A DNA stretch of 64,000 nt from SOJA01 sp964598485. Its GTDB lineage: Archaea; Thermoproteota; Bathyarchaeia; Bathyarchaeales; Bathycorpusculaceae. Both the position numbers and the translations under genes were made by a program. Shown here piece by piece: positions 1 to 7,564 of the stretch (position 1 is the first letter of the stretch; every line of letters begins with the position of its first letter). Below the pieces are notes generated by a model, which worked only from the letters and a program-made list of their open reading frames with translations, searched no databases and was not told where the DNA came from. The stretch spans positions 1 through 64,000 of the forward strand of contig CAZRCD010000005.1 of NCBI GenBank assembly GCA_964598485.1, given 5' to 3'.

Positions 1-300
1 GATGAAGATTGGTTCTCCAAATAAACCTTAACTAATTATTTAATTCGCCCGCGCGCGATATGATACATCCTCAATGCTTATACTTTCTCGTGACAATAAC
101 TCTGTTTTACACACACATTTTAGTTGGATCGGTAATTGAAGGTTGGAGTTGCTGAGCAATCCCGCAGAAGGAAGTGACGAATTAGATACCACTGGTCTAT
201 ATCTCCGTTTCCAGAGACCTTATTTGGAAACATAAAGTCACAATTAGAGGCTGAGGCGTAACGAGTTCACGAGCCCACGACTCTCCAAAAAAGGTTAAAT
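1..300. other. Gene-free left edge with a possible TusA-like remnant
   Basis: No complete gene is visible. On the plus strand positions 143-235 form an open segment of 30 residues that includes ELDTTGLYLRF and then stops. This loosely resembles the start of the TusA/SirA sulfurtransferase fold (consensus ELDxRGLYCPxP), but the catalytic Cys-Pro pair is absent. If related, it is a decayed remnant. A GCGCGCG run lies at 51-57. The TATA-like and start region of the next gene follows at the right end. Confidence 0.25.
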
Positions 301-885
301 ATGTGCAATTGCACAAAAATTATTGGTGATAGAATGCTTGGATTTCCCACCCATCAAGACTGCGCTAACTTTAGGAATGGACTCTGCACATTAAACGGTG
401 TTGCCGTGAACCGTAATGGAGCCGCTTGCCCGAGGTTCACACCGAGGAGTATAACGGCAACACCTCAAGCAGTAAGAGCGTATCCGGGAGCTAGGCGACC
501 ATACCAGCCATATCCACCGCAGACTGGGCACAATTACCCTACGCCGCAATACCGCCACGAGTACATCTATCCTCTTCCATACATTCGTCCAGCACAGACC
601 GGTTATGGCTATCGCACACGCTATAGCTCCGTTGCCGTCCCTTCAGTTCTTACCGCGCCTAGGCAGGGTGGTGCAGGCTTGCTCTATATGTCGAGCGGTC
701 GTAGAGGTGGCGACAGAGGGGGTGGAGGTGGCGGAGGTAGAGGAAGGATGGGTGGATTCGCGGCAGGGCCTAGAGGATCTTGCGTGTGCCCACGCTGCGG
801 GTATAGTACACCTCATGTGATAGGTACTCCATGCTACCAACAAATCTGCCCCAAATGCGGAAGCAAGATGACAAGGGGAAGCTGA
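301..885 (+). CDS. Gly/Pro/Tyr-rich zinc-ribbon protein
   Basis: This 194-residue protein of unknown function has three parts. The N-terminus (about 1-50) holds CNC and three further cysteines in a short putative metal site. The middle (about 55-150) is low-complexity, rich in Pro, Tyr and Gly and ending in a GGGGGGGRGR run. The C-terminus (about 160-190) is a four-cysteine zinc ribbon with CPRCGY and CPKCGS. The C-terminal ribbon is nearly the same as that of the small protein at 8261-8431, so the two are related. ATG 301 is used, but ATG 334 with a GGTGAT element is an alternative start. It lies upstream of hypC-like and Fe-S scaffold genes. A role in metal handling is only a guess. Confidence 0.6.
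   Translation: MCNCTKIIGDRMLGFPTHQDCANFRNGLCTLNGVAVNRNGAACPRFTPRSITATPQAVRAYPGARRPYQPYPPQTGHNYPTPQYRHEYIYPLPYIRPAQTGYGYRTRYSSVAVPSVLTAPRQGGAGLLYMSSGRRGGDRGGGGGGGRGRMGGFAAGPRGSCVCPRCGYSTPHVIGTPCYQQICPKCGSKMTRGS
302..315. promoter_or_regulatory. 14-bp perfect palindrome on a start codon
   Basis: TGTGCAATTGCACA is a perfect palindrome beginning at the second base of the first ATG of the zinc-ribbon gene. It could be an operator or a chance result of the Cys-Asn-Cys-Thr codons. If the true start is ATG 334, which has GGTGAT just upstream, the palindrome would lie in the leader. Confidence 0.25.
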
Positions 886-923
886 ACAAAAACTATAAAC
901 TAGATTTGGCAGGTGTCACTACT

Positions 924-1079
924 ATGGAAAAAACAACAATAAGCATTAAAAAAACAACTTACAGAAGAATTATTGAAACAAGAGGGAAACTTGAATCTAG
1001 AGACGGAAAAAGACACATCTTCAGCATTGAAGATGTCATCAACGAACTGATAAACTATTACGAGAGGAAAACAGAGTGA
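924..1079 (+). CDS. Small ribbon-helix-helix-like protein
   Basis: A 51-residue protein starting at ATG 924, with AGGTG at 911-915 as a ribosome binding site; the longer upstream reading overlaps the previous gene and is unlikely. The N-terminal strand TTISIKKTTYRRI followed by helices ending in IEDVINELINYYERK fits the short ribbon-helix-helix pattern of VapB-like antitoxins and archaeal DNA-binding proteins. No toxin gene is adjacent, so an orphan transcription factor is as likely as an antitoxin. The family assignment rests on pattern only. Confidence 0.55.
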   Translation: MEKTTISIKKTTYRRIIETRGKLESRDGKRHIFSIEDVINELINYYERKTE

Positions 1080-1101
1080 AAGTTATTTTAAGGTGATAGC
1101 G

Positions 1102-1338
1102 ATGTGTCTGGCGATTCCAGCCAAAGTCATGAGCGTTGAAGGTGACGAAGCCCGAGTGGACTTCGGCGAGGGCGTTTTAAGAGAGGTGAACGTAACCCTT
1201 GTGGACGCCAAAGTTAGTGACTATGTTTTGGTTCACGCTGGCTACGCCATTCAAGTGTTAAGCGAACAAGAAGCATTGGAAACTTTACGTTTGTGGAACG
1301 AGGTTCTTGAAGCGGAAGCAGAAATCCGCAAAAAATGA
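1102..1338 (+). CDS. hypC: HypC/HupF-type hydrogenase maturation chaperone
   Basis: A 78-residue protein beginning MCLAIPAKV, the HypC signature in which Cys2 binds the Fe(CN)2CO precursor during [NiFe]-hydrogenase maturation together with HypD. The beta-barrel region (VDFGEGVLREVNVTLV, then DYVLVHAGYAIQVL) and the terminal acidic helix match the usual length. ATG 1102 is chosen because Cys must follow Met and AGGTGAT sits at 1091-1097. No hydrogenase structural gene is in the window, and no intact hypD follows. The next reading frame is broken. Confidence 0.9.
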   Translation: MCLAIPAKVMSVEGDEARVDFGEGVLREVNVTLVDAKVSDYVLVHAGYAIQVLSEQEALETLRLWNEVLEAEAEIRKK

Positions 1339-1361
1339 TAATCCTTAAGTGCTGATGTGGA

Positions 1362-1510
1362 ATGATTAAAAACTTAAGATTTAGAGACGCAGCCTCAGCA
1401 AAACGTGTCACAGAAAGAATAATGGACGACCTAATCCACATAGCTGAAGACAAGACTGGAAAATCAAAAAGGCCCAGGCAACCGTTGACCAGTTTGAAGA
1501 GAAAGCGTGA
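1362..1510 (+). pseudogene. Small ORF split by a one-base frameshift after hypC
   Basis: The frame from ATG 1362 encodes IKNLRFRDAASAKRVTERI and on to AEDKTGK. Near 1459-1465 the coding-like sequence moves to another frame (KKAQATVDQFEEKA) that ends at TGA 1508-1510. Adding one A to the AAAA run would give a continuous protein of about 49 residues whose stop overlaps the next start (GTGA). The opening resembles the N-terminus of HypD (FRDPxxAKxL), expected next to hypC, but the remainder does not. It is either a frameshifted small gene, a remnant, or a sequencing error in a homopolymer. Confidence 0.45.
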
Positions 1511-1830
1511 GTATTATGGATGAAATAGCCAAATCAAATCTCGAGACGATGATTGAAATATATAAAGAGAGGAAAACCGACATGGATTTCGTTAATTTTC
1601 AGGAAACGTTAAAAACTATGAAAGGAGAAGTTGAGGAGTTTAAAAAAGGAAATCCACGGTTTAATTCTATGATTGATGGAATAATTCAAGAGATAGAGAA
1701 ATACCAAACTGCTAGATATGCAGGTTATATCAAAAGATTTTATGAAGGTAAAATCTCTGAAATAACGGCGATGATTTCAAGACTGAAAGCGTTTATGAGC
1801 ACGGGTGTATCGAGGGAATATCATGAGTGA
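1507..1830 (+). CDS. Small helical protein of unknown function
   Basis: This 107-residue protein is predicted to be almost all alpha-helical, rich in Lys, Glu and Ile with no Cys. I do not recognise the family. GTG 1507 overlaps the preceding stop by GTGA; ATG 1516 is an alternative start. Its stop codon overlaps the start of the IscU-like gene (ATG 1823 within TCATGAGTGA), so the two are probably translated together. The context suggests a partner in Fe-S or metal handling, but this is inference. Confidence 0.6.
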   Translation: MSIMDEIAKSNLETMIEIYKERKTDMDFVNFQETLKTMKGEVEEFKKGNPRFNSMIDGIIQEIEKYQTARYAGYIKRFYEGKISEITAMISRLKAFMSTGVSREYHE

Positions 1831-2242
1831 AGTTAGAAAACTATTAAAGAAATCAGGATACTCAAGCAAAGCAATAGAATACTACCTGAATAAAGTAAAT
1901 GTTGGACGTATAGAAAACCCAAGCGTCCACTTAGCTTATACCGGACCATGCGGCGACACCGTGGAAGTCTACCTAAAAATCGAATCTAACGTAATAAGAG
2001 ACGCAAAATTTCAAGCAATAGGCTGTGTGGGAGCTTTTTCATCAGGATCAGCCTTAATGGAAATGGTGAACGGAAAAACTTTGGAGGAAGTTGAAAAAAT
2101 AACAGAGGAAGATGTAATTAATTTCCTCGGAGGTCTCCCAAAACCGAAAATCCATTGTACTTGTCTAGTTAAAAGGACTTTACAAAAGGCCATTGAGAAG
2201 TACCGGGACTCTAAATGTAATAACTATAACAATAAGGTTTAA
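1823..2242 (+). CDS. IscU/NifU-type Fe-S cluster scaffold
   Basis: A 139-residue member of the NifU N-terminal/IscU family, which assembles [2Fe-2S] clusters for transfer to target proteins. The three conserved cluster-ligand cysteines are visible in GPCGDTV (about 35), AIGCVG (about 62) and IHCTCLV (about 107), and the region LMEMVNGKTLEEV is typical. ATG 1823 is selected because the family starts just before the first helix; it overlaps the upstream gene by eight bases. No cysteine desulfurase is in the window, but a SufC-like fragment lies at 6415. The C-terminal KCNNYNN tail is unusual. Confidence 0.85.
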   Translation: MSEVRKLLKKSGYSSKAIEYYLNKVNVGRIENPSVHLAYTGPCGDTVEVYLKIESNVIRDAKFQAIGCVGAFSSGSALMEMVNGKTLEEVEKITEEDVINFLGGLPKPKIHCTCLVKRTLQKAIEKYRDSKCNNYNNKV

Positions 2243-2303
2243 ACATGGATTGGAGAAACGCGCGCGTTCCGTTGCTTTTACTAGAAAATCAGGAGAGGAG
2301 AAC

Positions 2304-2612
2304 GTGAGTGGTATTGTTTTACTAGCGTTGTTACTATCTTTTTTGGCGGGAATCTCAACAACGATAGGAGCCGTAGTAACATTCTTCATAAAGAAACCTA
2401 CGCACAGAATTTTGGGCTTGACTCTCGGATTTTCCGCGGGTGTAATGATCAATGTATCATTCGTTGAACTTCTGACAAAATCGATGGATGAAATAGGATT
2501 TCTCCATGCAAATCTCGCATTCTTTGTAGGAATGGCAATGATCTTTGCAATCGACGTTTTGATTCCGCGCGCGCGTGCTAAACTGGGAAAAATAAAGTTA
2601 GGTAATGCCTAG
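2304..2612 (+). pseudogene. ZIP metal transporter, N-terminal half
   Basis: From GTG 2304, preceded by an AGGAGAGGAG site, the frame encodes the first three transmembrane helices of a ZIP-family (GufA-like) divalent metal importer: SGIVLLALLLSFLAGISTT, then GLTLGFSAGVMINVSFVELL, then AFFVGMAMIFAIDVLIP. Directly after that the frame runs into a GCGCGCGCG sequence and ends with an unrelated tail (RARAKLGKIKLGNA). The missing C-terminal half is at 5806-6408 and begins with the same 48 bases. A functional transporter from this half alone is unlikely, since the metal-binding helices IV and V are lost. Confidence 0.8.
2519..2566. repeat. 48-bp direct repeat, left copy (within the ZIP gene)
   Basis: Positions 2519-2566 are identical to 5871-5918. 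Upstream the similarity continues imperfectly (AAATCTCG, one mismatch, and CTCCA with a small indel). Downstream the two copies diverge abruptly, at a GCGCGCGCG run here. The copies bracket feoA-feoB-dtxR. Confidence 0.9.
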
Positions 2613-2890
2613 CAAAGTTGGGTGCGCTCCTGGACGTAGGAGTAACAGTTAAAAAGGAAGTAGGATTCGAAGGGGGATTGCTACTGGACACAGCAGGACA
2701 AAAAGTTGGTGTTAGAAGATCTGTGGCAGCCAAAGTATCGGTGGAGTTTCACAGGTGATAGGAATAGCCCTAGCCAGACCGCAAAATTCTGCAAAACCAG
2801 TTGAGCATCATTAAGTGAGAAGCTTTTTCTGCAGTTTTTCGATTTCTTTGATGCGCCTAAGTTCTTTAGGACACTTTTAAAATGCGCCGA
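2613..2890 (+). other. Spacer with a frameshifted coding remnant
   Basis: No intact gene is present. Positions 2613-2757 are open and read KLGALLDVGVTVKKEVG and then GGLLLDTAGQKVGVRRS. The coding-like sequence then shifts frame to GVSQVIGIALARPQNSA and ends at TAA 2812-2814. The pattern resembles the end of a decayed gene, but I cannot name the family; a viral minor structural protein is one weak possibility. The rest up to 2890 shows nothing clear. Confidence 0.35.
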
Positions 2891-2893
2891 AAC

Positions 2894-2922
2894 TTTAATA
2901 TATTTAACAAGTTTAAACTTGT
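2894..2922 (+). promoter_or_regulatory. feoA promoter with palindromic operator
   Basis: A TATA-like element TTTAATATATTT lies at 2894-2905. It is followed at once by a perfect 16-bp palindrome, ACAAGTTTAAACTTGT, at 2907-2922, covering the expected transcription start about 17 bases before ATG 2939. An archaeal repressor bound there would block polymerase. The likely regulator is the DtxR-family protein encoded downstream in the same cluster, but that link is inferred. Confidence 0.6.
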
Positions 2923-2938
2923 ATAAGAGAGTTAAATA

Positions 2939-3214
2939 ATGGAAACAAATCCAAGCCTTCCAAAACTCGGTGAGAAAGAGATCCCGCTAAGTTCCATGCC
3001 GCTCGGACGTAAAGGGATAATCACAAGAATCCTCAACTCTAACGCCCACCGCAGGATATTAACGCTCGGTCTTCTACCAGGAACCCTTGTAAAAGCGATT
3101 AGTCGAGCGCCTCTTGGAGATCCCATCGTTTTTCAGGTTAGAGGACATAGACTCGCTTTACGTGGAGCGGTAGCTAAGACAATATTTGTTAACATGTCAA
3201 GTAAAGAGGTTTAG
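2939..3214 (+). CDS. feoA: FeoA, ferrous iron transport accessory protein
   Basis: A 91-residue SH3-like FeoA protein that assists the FeoB ferrous iron permease at the membrane. The family pattern is clear: PLSSMPLGRKGIITRI, RRILTLGLLPGTLVKAISRAP, and GDPIVFQVRGHRLALRGAVAKTI. It starts at ATG 2939 behind a TATA box and palindrome and ends five bases before feoB, so the two are co-transcribed. Length is normal for the family (75-90 residues). Confidence 0.92.
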   Translation: METNPSLPKLGEKEIPLSSMPLGRKGIITRILNSNAHRRILTLGLLPGTLVKAISRAPLGDPIVFQVRGHRLALRGAVAKTIFVNMSSKEV

Positions 3215-3219
3215 CCTAG

Positions 3220-5274
3220 ATGTTTTTTAGGCGTCACGTTGCCCGACCTACCCGCTTAAAGGCGGATTTTACTATTGCTCTGGAAGGTAATCCTAATACC
3301 GGGAAGAGCACCATTTTCAATGCTCTGACAGGGTTAAGACAGCATGTGGGGAACTGGCCGGGTAAGACCGTTGAGTGGAGAAGTGGAATCTGCAAGTCTA
3401 AGGATGCGACCATAGAAGTAGTTGATCTGCCGGGGACATACAGTCTTATCGCTTGTTCAGTTGAAGAAACAATCGCTAGAGATTTTATTCTGGATGAGAA
3501 GCCAGATGTGGTTGTGGATATAGTAGATGCGTCGAAGCTTGAACATGATTTACTCCTTGCGCTGCAGACGTTAGAACTCACCGATAATGTTGTTATAGCT
3601 CTTAACTTGATGGATGTCGCTGAGGGGAAGGGTCTGAAGATCGACGTTGATAAGTTATCTGAGATGCTGGGCGTCCCTGTCATTCCTACAGTGGCAAACA
3701 GGGGGATCGGTATAGACGAGCTTCTCTTAGCTGTCACGGCTGTGGCAAGAGGAGAGAGGAAGACAAATGCTGTGAAGGTTGACTATGGAAAGGAGATAGA
3801 AGGTTACATCAGAGAGCTGCAACGGATGACGAAGATGGAGGAGTATCCTTCTAGATGGATTGCCATCAAACTTCTTGAGAACGATTCTAACGTCGCCGAC
3901 AAGGTCAAGGCTAGGAATGAAGGCGAAATCTTGCGGAAAGCTACTTCCATAAGAGTATCGAAGGCACCTCAGAAAATGGAGATTGAAGTGGCGAAGCAAG
4001 TATATGGCTTTATTGACAAAATTGTTAAAGAGGCTGTAAAGAGGACGGCACCAGTCAAGGTGGGGCTAACCGAGAAGATTGATAGTGTTGTCACCCATAG
4101 AGTGTTTGGGCTTCCAATTGCGTTAGCGGTGTTAGCTATGATCTTCTGGGTTGTGTTTACTGTGGGCGAACCATTTGGAGCTGCCCTTGAAGGCGTTTTT
4201 GGCTGGATTGCAGTTGCGGTTAAGACTTGGATGACATCTGTTAACGCCCCAGAACTTCTTATCAGCTTGGTCGTAGACGGCGAAATCGTGGGTGTCGGCA
4301 CAATCATCATATTCATGTTACCACCCGTCACCCTAATGTTCCTTATATTCAGCATTCTAGAAAATAGTGGCTATTTCGCTCGACTCGCCTTCATTCTAGA
4401 TAGGATCATGGGCTTCTTTGACTTGCAAGGCAGAACATTCATTACCTCGCTAATGGGCTGGGGATGCAACATTCCCGGCGTAAGAGCGACCAGAATCTTC
4501 GAGGTTGGAAAAGATAAAGACATTGCGGTGCTGACGAACCCTCTAAACACGTGTAGCGGAAGACTTGCTGTGATGTTCGCTTTGATATCAATCTTTTGGA
4601 GTGGCAGTACAGCTACCTTAGTAGCAATCTCTTTGATTTTTATATCGATGGCAGCTGTAGGATTTGGAGGGCTTATCCTAAGCCGTTTCGTGTTACCTGG
4701 AAAGACTCAAGGCTTCATCATGGAGTTACCCGATTATCGTCGACCCATGATAAGAGACATAGTGATGCCTACGCTTAGAAGAATCAAAATGGCCATGGTA
4801 AAAGCCGTCAAGATAGGCGCACCAGCAGCAGCTGTACTATGGTTCCTAAGTCACTACCCTAGTGGAGCGGTTGAGACATCCTACGCTGCAATGCTTGGTC
4901 GTTTCCTTGAACCAGCCGGTTCGCTATTAGGTTTAGACTGGAGGATGATGCTTTGTCTGATCTTTGCAATTCCGGCTAAGGAGATTGTTCTAACGACGCT
5001 AGCATCGACTTATGGGTTAGAGGTGTCACTTGGAGCTGGAGCCGCCGAAAGCCTTTCCTTCCATAGCCTACTTTTAGCGGGTTGGGCGCCTCTTGCCGCC
5101 TATACCTTTTTGGTTTTCTACTTACTTTACATAGGGTGCCTACCCACCTTGATAATGCAACGTGAAGAGCTTGGAAATTGGAGGCTGACATTATTTGGTG
5201 TAGTGTATACGCTTATTTTGGCTATCATAGTCGTGTTGATAGTTCGCGGAGTAGGACTGTTGCTCGGTTTTTAG
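3220..5274 (+). CDS. feoB: FeoB, ferrous iron permease with G domain
   Basis: A 684-residue GTPase-coupled Fe(II) uptake permease. The N-terminal G domain has the P-loop GNPNTGKS (23-30), VDLPGTYSL (about 73), and NLMDVAEGKG for the guanine-specificity step. A helical spacer follows, then about eight transmembrane segments with the two gate modules, including the Cys-containing GWGCNIPGVRATR and PLNTCSGRL motifs. Length fits archaeal FeoB. It overlaps no neighbour and lies within the insertion that splits the ZIP gene. Regulation is probably through the palindrome upstream of feoA. Confidence 0.95.
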   Translation: MFFRRHVARPTRLKADFTIALEGNPNTGKSTIFNALTGLRQHVGNWPGKTVEWRSGICKSKDATIEVVDLPGTYSLIACSVEETIARDFILDEKPDVVVDIVDASKLEHDLLLALQTLELTDNVVIALNLMDVAEGKGLKIDVDKLSEMLGVPVIPTVANRGIGIDELLLAVTAVARGERKTNAVKVDYGKEIEGYIRELQRMTKMEEYPSRWIAIKLLENDSNVADKVKARNEGEILRKATSIRVSKAPQKMEIEVAKQVYGFIDKIVKEAVKRTAPVKVGLTEKIDSVVTHRVFGLPIALAVLAMIFWVVFTVGEPFGAALEGVFGWIAVAVKTWMTSVNAPELLISLVVDGEIVGVGTIIIFMLPPVTLMFLIFSILENSGYFARLAFILDRIMGFFDLQGRTFITSLMGWGCNIPGVRATRIFEVGKDKDIAVLTNPLNTCSGRLAVMFALISIFWSGSTATLVAISLIFISMAAVGFGGLILSRFVLPGKTQGFIMELPDYRRPMIRDIVMPTLRRIKMAMVKAVKIGAPAAAVLWFLSHYPSGAVETSYAAMLGRFLEPAGSLLGLDWRMMLCLIFAIPAKEIVLTTLASTYGLEVSLGAGAAESLSFHSLLLAGWAPLAAYTFLVFYLLYIGCLPTLIMQREELGNWRLTLFGVVYTLILAIIVVLIVRGVGLLLGF

Positions 5275-5275
5275 G

Positions 5276-5288
5276 TTTAAATATATAT
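5276..5288 (+). promoter_or_regulatory. TATA-like box upstream of the DtxR-family gene
   Basis: TTTAAATATATAT at 5276-5288, directly after the feoB stop and about 36 bases before ATG 5324, suggests that the regulator also has its own promoter. It contains a half-match (GTTTAAA) to the palindrome upstream of feoA. Confidence 0.4.
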
Positions 5289-5323
5289 GAGAGATTTAGA
5301 TAAGTTGATGATGGGATCAATAA

Positions 5324-5821
5324 ATGCTGCGTCATGATAGGTTGAACAAAGAGGACTATTTAGAAGTGATATATGTATTGATAAAAGAGAAGGGTTACGC
5401 TATGAATGTTGATGTAGCTTCCCACCTCCACGTGCAAGCATCTGCAATTACTGCAATGATGCGGAGGCTTGACGAAGATGGATACGTAGTCTACGAGAAG
5501 TATAGGGGAATCACACTTACCCCTAAAGGGAAGAAGGTAGCTAAATCAGTCGTAAACCGACATTTGATAATAAACCGGTTTCTAAGAATGTTAGGCGTTG
5601 ATGAAGAAACAGCACAGAAGGACACAGAAGCCATTGAGCACAATGTCAACCCGAAGACACTGCACAGTATAAACGCGCTCCTGAAGTTCGCTGAAGAGAA
5701 TCCAGAATGGGTAAAGAAGTATCCACCCTTTAAGGAATATCATAAAGAGATCATCGGGCATGAAAAAGAAGAATTAACGCTCTCCCATCTGAAACATGCA
5801 CATAAATTGCGGAAGGGCTAA
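5324..5821 (+). CDS. DtxR/MntR-family metal-dependent regulator
   Basis: A 165-residue DtxR-family repressor. Residues about 1-70 form the winged helix (NKEDYLEVIYVLIKEKGYA, recognition helix QASAITAMMRRLDEDG, wing YVVYEKYRGITLTPKGK). Residues about 75-140 form the dimerisation and metal-binding part with AQKDTEAIEHNVNP, which has the Glu-His pair used for metal ligation in the family. There is no SH3 C-terminal domain, as in MntR-like members. It is encoded directly after feoB, so it probably represses feoAB when Fe(II) or Mn(II) is plentiful. The ORF is intact. Confidence 0.88.
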   Translation: MLRHDRLNKEDYLEVIYVLIKEKGYAMNVDVASHLHVQASAITAMMRRLDEDGYVVYEKYRGITLTPKGKKVAKSVVNRHLIINRFLRMLGVDEETAQKDTEAIEHNVNPKTLHSINALLKFAEENPEWVKKYPPFKEYHKEIIGHEKEELTLSHLKHAHKLRKG

Positions 5822-6408
5822 CGAGAATAGGCATACTTGCCACTACCACGCTCGATCTCCAAAATCTCGGATTCTTTGTAGGAATGGCAATGATCTTTGC
5901 AATCGACGTTTTGATTCCCCACGAATATATCGCTGAAAAGGCTGAAAGCAAAGATCCGAAACTCATGAGAACTGGGATTTTGACGGCGTTGGGAATCGCA
6001 ATACACAATTTTCCAGAGGGATTTGTCACGTTCGCAGGCTCGTTACATTCAATAGAAACGGACATTCTCTTAGCGGTAGCCATAGCTATTCACAACATAC
6101 CAGAGGGAATATCCGTGTCTATACCCATTTTTTATGCTACTGGAAATAGGAGAAAGGCTTTTCTGTATTCTTTTGCTTCGGGGATATTTGAGCTGATCGG
6201 CGCAGTAATAGGAGCAGCTTTCCTCTTACCCTTCATGACAGATTACCTACTTGGTTGTGTTCTAGCCTTCGTTGCTGGCATCATGGTTTACATAAGCTTT
6301 GACGAATTATTACCAACTGCTCACAAATATGGTAAAGAGCACATGGTAGCCATAGGAATTATTTCTGGAATGGCTGTGATGATATTAAGTTTAATCATGC
6401 TCAGGTAA
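5806..6408 (+). pseudogene. ZIP metal transporter, C-terminal half
   Basis: The open frame runs from 5806 with no good start before ATG 5884. It encodes the C-terminal five helices of a ZIP transporter, including the metal-binding helices IV (AIHNFPEGFVTF) and V (AIAIHNIPEGISVSIPI). Joined to 2304-2566 it would give one normal ZIP protein. Upstream of the 48-bp repeat the residues TRIGILATTTLDLQNLGFF differ from the other copy (MDEIGFLHANLAFF), so this half could come from a ZIP paralogue rather than the same gene. A truncated protein from ATG 5884 is possible but would lack helices I-II and most of III. Confidence 0.75.
5871..5918. repeat. 48-bp direct repeat, right copy
   Basis: Identical to 2519-2566, and encodes the same ZIP helix-III residues (FFVGMAMIFAIDVLIP). 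It lies 50 bases after the DtxR-family stop codon and marks the right edge of the feoAB-dtxR segment. Confidence 0.9.
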
Positions 6409-6414
6409 AGCATT

Positions 6415-6519
6415 ATGATAAAAATAAAGAATTTGTCCGTAAAAATACATGAAGAAAATATTCTAAAAAGAGTTAACCAATTTAACCACGTGGGAGCCCA
6501 GGTGCACACTGATATTTAG
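6415..6519 (+). pseudogene. SufC-like ABC ATPase, N-terminal remnant
   Basis: A 34-residue frame from ATG 6415 begins MIKIKNLSVKIHEENILKRV, matching the first strand and turn of SufC-type ABC ATPases (LxIKNLxVxVxxKEILKxVN). It then degrades (HVGAQVHTDI in place of GEVHVLMGPNG) and stops before the Walker A motif. It starts six bases after the ZIP stop. It is best read as a truncated Fe-S assembly ATPase gene, in keeping with the IscU-like scaffold nearby. Confidence 0.5.
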
Positions 6520-6525
6520 ACCTAC

Positions 6526-6873
6526 TTAAGTTTTAATTTTGGATAAGACTTGTTTAACAGATTCTGCAACTTTTGTGTTAAATTTAGCTGAAGCTTTCTT
6601 TATGTTGTGTTGCTCAAGCAAACTTGAGGCACCAGGACCAAGCTCACCAGAGATTACTAAGTTTACTTTAAGATCTGCTAACGTCTTTACCGCAACCGGC
6701 CCAGAACCATATTCATAGGACGCAGCTGGATTATCAATCACTTGCACATTTTTGACTTCCCCATCTTCAATGTCCACTATAGTAAAAGTTTTGGCTTTGC
6801 CGAAAACTTCAGAAACAACATCTTCCAAACCTTTGTGTTTTTTTGTTGCAACAGCTATTTTCAACTTTCTCAT
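6526..6873 (-). CDS. NifX/dinitrogenase FeMo-cofactor-binding family protein
   Basis: A 115-residue single-domain protein of the NifX/NafY/NifB C-terminal superfamily (RNase H-like fold), whose members bind Fe-S or Mo-Fe cofactor precursors. Visible features are KIAVATKKHKGLEDVVSEVFG at the start, FTIVDIEDGEVKNVQVIDNP, and VNLVISGELGPGASSLLEQ. The start is the internal Met (MRKLKIAV) because the family begins there; the upstream extension is not conserved in style. Archaeal relatives are often found beside DUF134 and DUF5320 genes, as here. There is no nitrogenase, so a general metal-cluster role is likely. Confidence 0.85.
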   Translation of the reverse strand: MRKLKIAVATKKHKGLEDVVSEVFGKAKTFTIVDIEDGEVKNVQVIDNPAASYEYGSGPVAVKTLADLKVNLVISGELGPGASSLLEQHNIKKASAKFNTKVAESVKQVLSKIKT

Positions 6874-7061
6874 ATTACTCACTCTCAACCAACATCTGAT
6901 TTGGGAATATGAAATTCTAATGGCAGGGAAGGTTAGAGTGAAGAGCTTTCCCATGGAAACTCTTCACATTCTGGGCAGTCAGGCGGTTTTGGGACTTGTT
7001 AAGTAACTCTTGTTATTTGTGGGCAGTTGGCGCATTAACTTTATTGGTGAGTTCGATAGTT

Positions 7062-7508
7062 TCACGGTCCAGATGGTTGCTGTTTTCCCTGTTCACTTCG
7101 CGTCTTTAACTCTTTAATTCTCGCTTCAATTTCGTTCATTTCTCTTTCGAGGTCGGCTTTTTCTGCTTCTAACCCTTTCTTGTATTCTTCTATTGCTGCT
7201 AATTCCCCTTCTGGAGACTGCGGTGGTGCCGGCGGATACATTTGCGGTGGATATGCGTATTGCTGCGGTGGATATGTGTATGGATATTGCGCCGGGTAAC
7301 CCCGCCATCCTCTGCCCCATCCTCTACCGTAGCCTCTACCAAAACCTCTACCGTAGCCTCTGCCCCATCCTCTGCCGAAACCTCTGCCATATCCTGGTAT
7401 TGGGTTCATGAATCCGGGAACGGGATAACCTGCGCAGTAGCCTGCTGCTCTTCCAGTCATGGGTCCTAAACCCCAAGGTCCTGTTCTGTCTCCTCTTGGC
7501 ATTTTCAT
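7062..7508 (-). CDS. DUF5320 protein, Gly/Arg/Tyr-rich with coiled coil
   Basis: A 148-residue protein starting MKMPRGDRTGPWGLGPMTGR, the DUF5320 signature. The middle is a repeat of GYGRGF/GWGRGY units (about 38-70), then a Pro/Tyr/Gln stretch, and the C-terminus (about 100-140) is a strong coiled coil with alternating Glu and Lys. ATG 7508 follows GAGGTG with good spacing. It is divergent from a DUF134 regulator and downstream of the NifX-like gene, a grouping typical of anaerobic archaea and bacteria. Function is unknown; a metal-cluster context is inferred. Confidence 0.85.
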   Translation of the reverse strand: MKMPRGDRTGPWGLGPMTGRAAGYCAGYPVPGFMNPIPGYGRGFGRGWGRGYGRGFGRGYGRGWGRGWRGYPAQYPYTYPPQQYAYPPQMYPPAPPQSPEGELAAIEEYKKGLEAEKADLEREMNEIEARIKELKTRSEQGKQQPSGP

Positions 7509-7564
7509 TTTTCACCTCTATTTTCGTGTTTATGCACGTTTATCATTTATGCGAATATGCACAG

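Noticed and set aside
2519..5918. A simple transposon with a 48-bp target duplication.
   Set aside because: No transposase is present, 48 bp is too long for ordinary target duplications, and similarity continues imperfectly upstream of the repeat; recombination is more likely.
7193..7469. Plus-strand open frames across the DUF5320 repeat.
   Set aside because: Low-complexity shadows of the Gly/Arg/Tyr repeat on the opposite strand.
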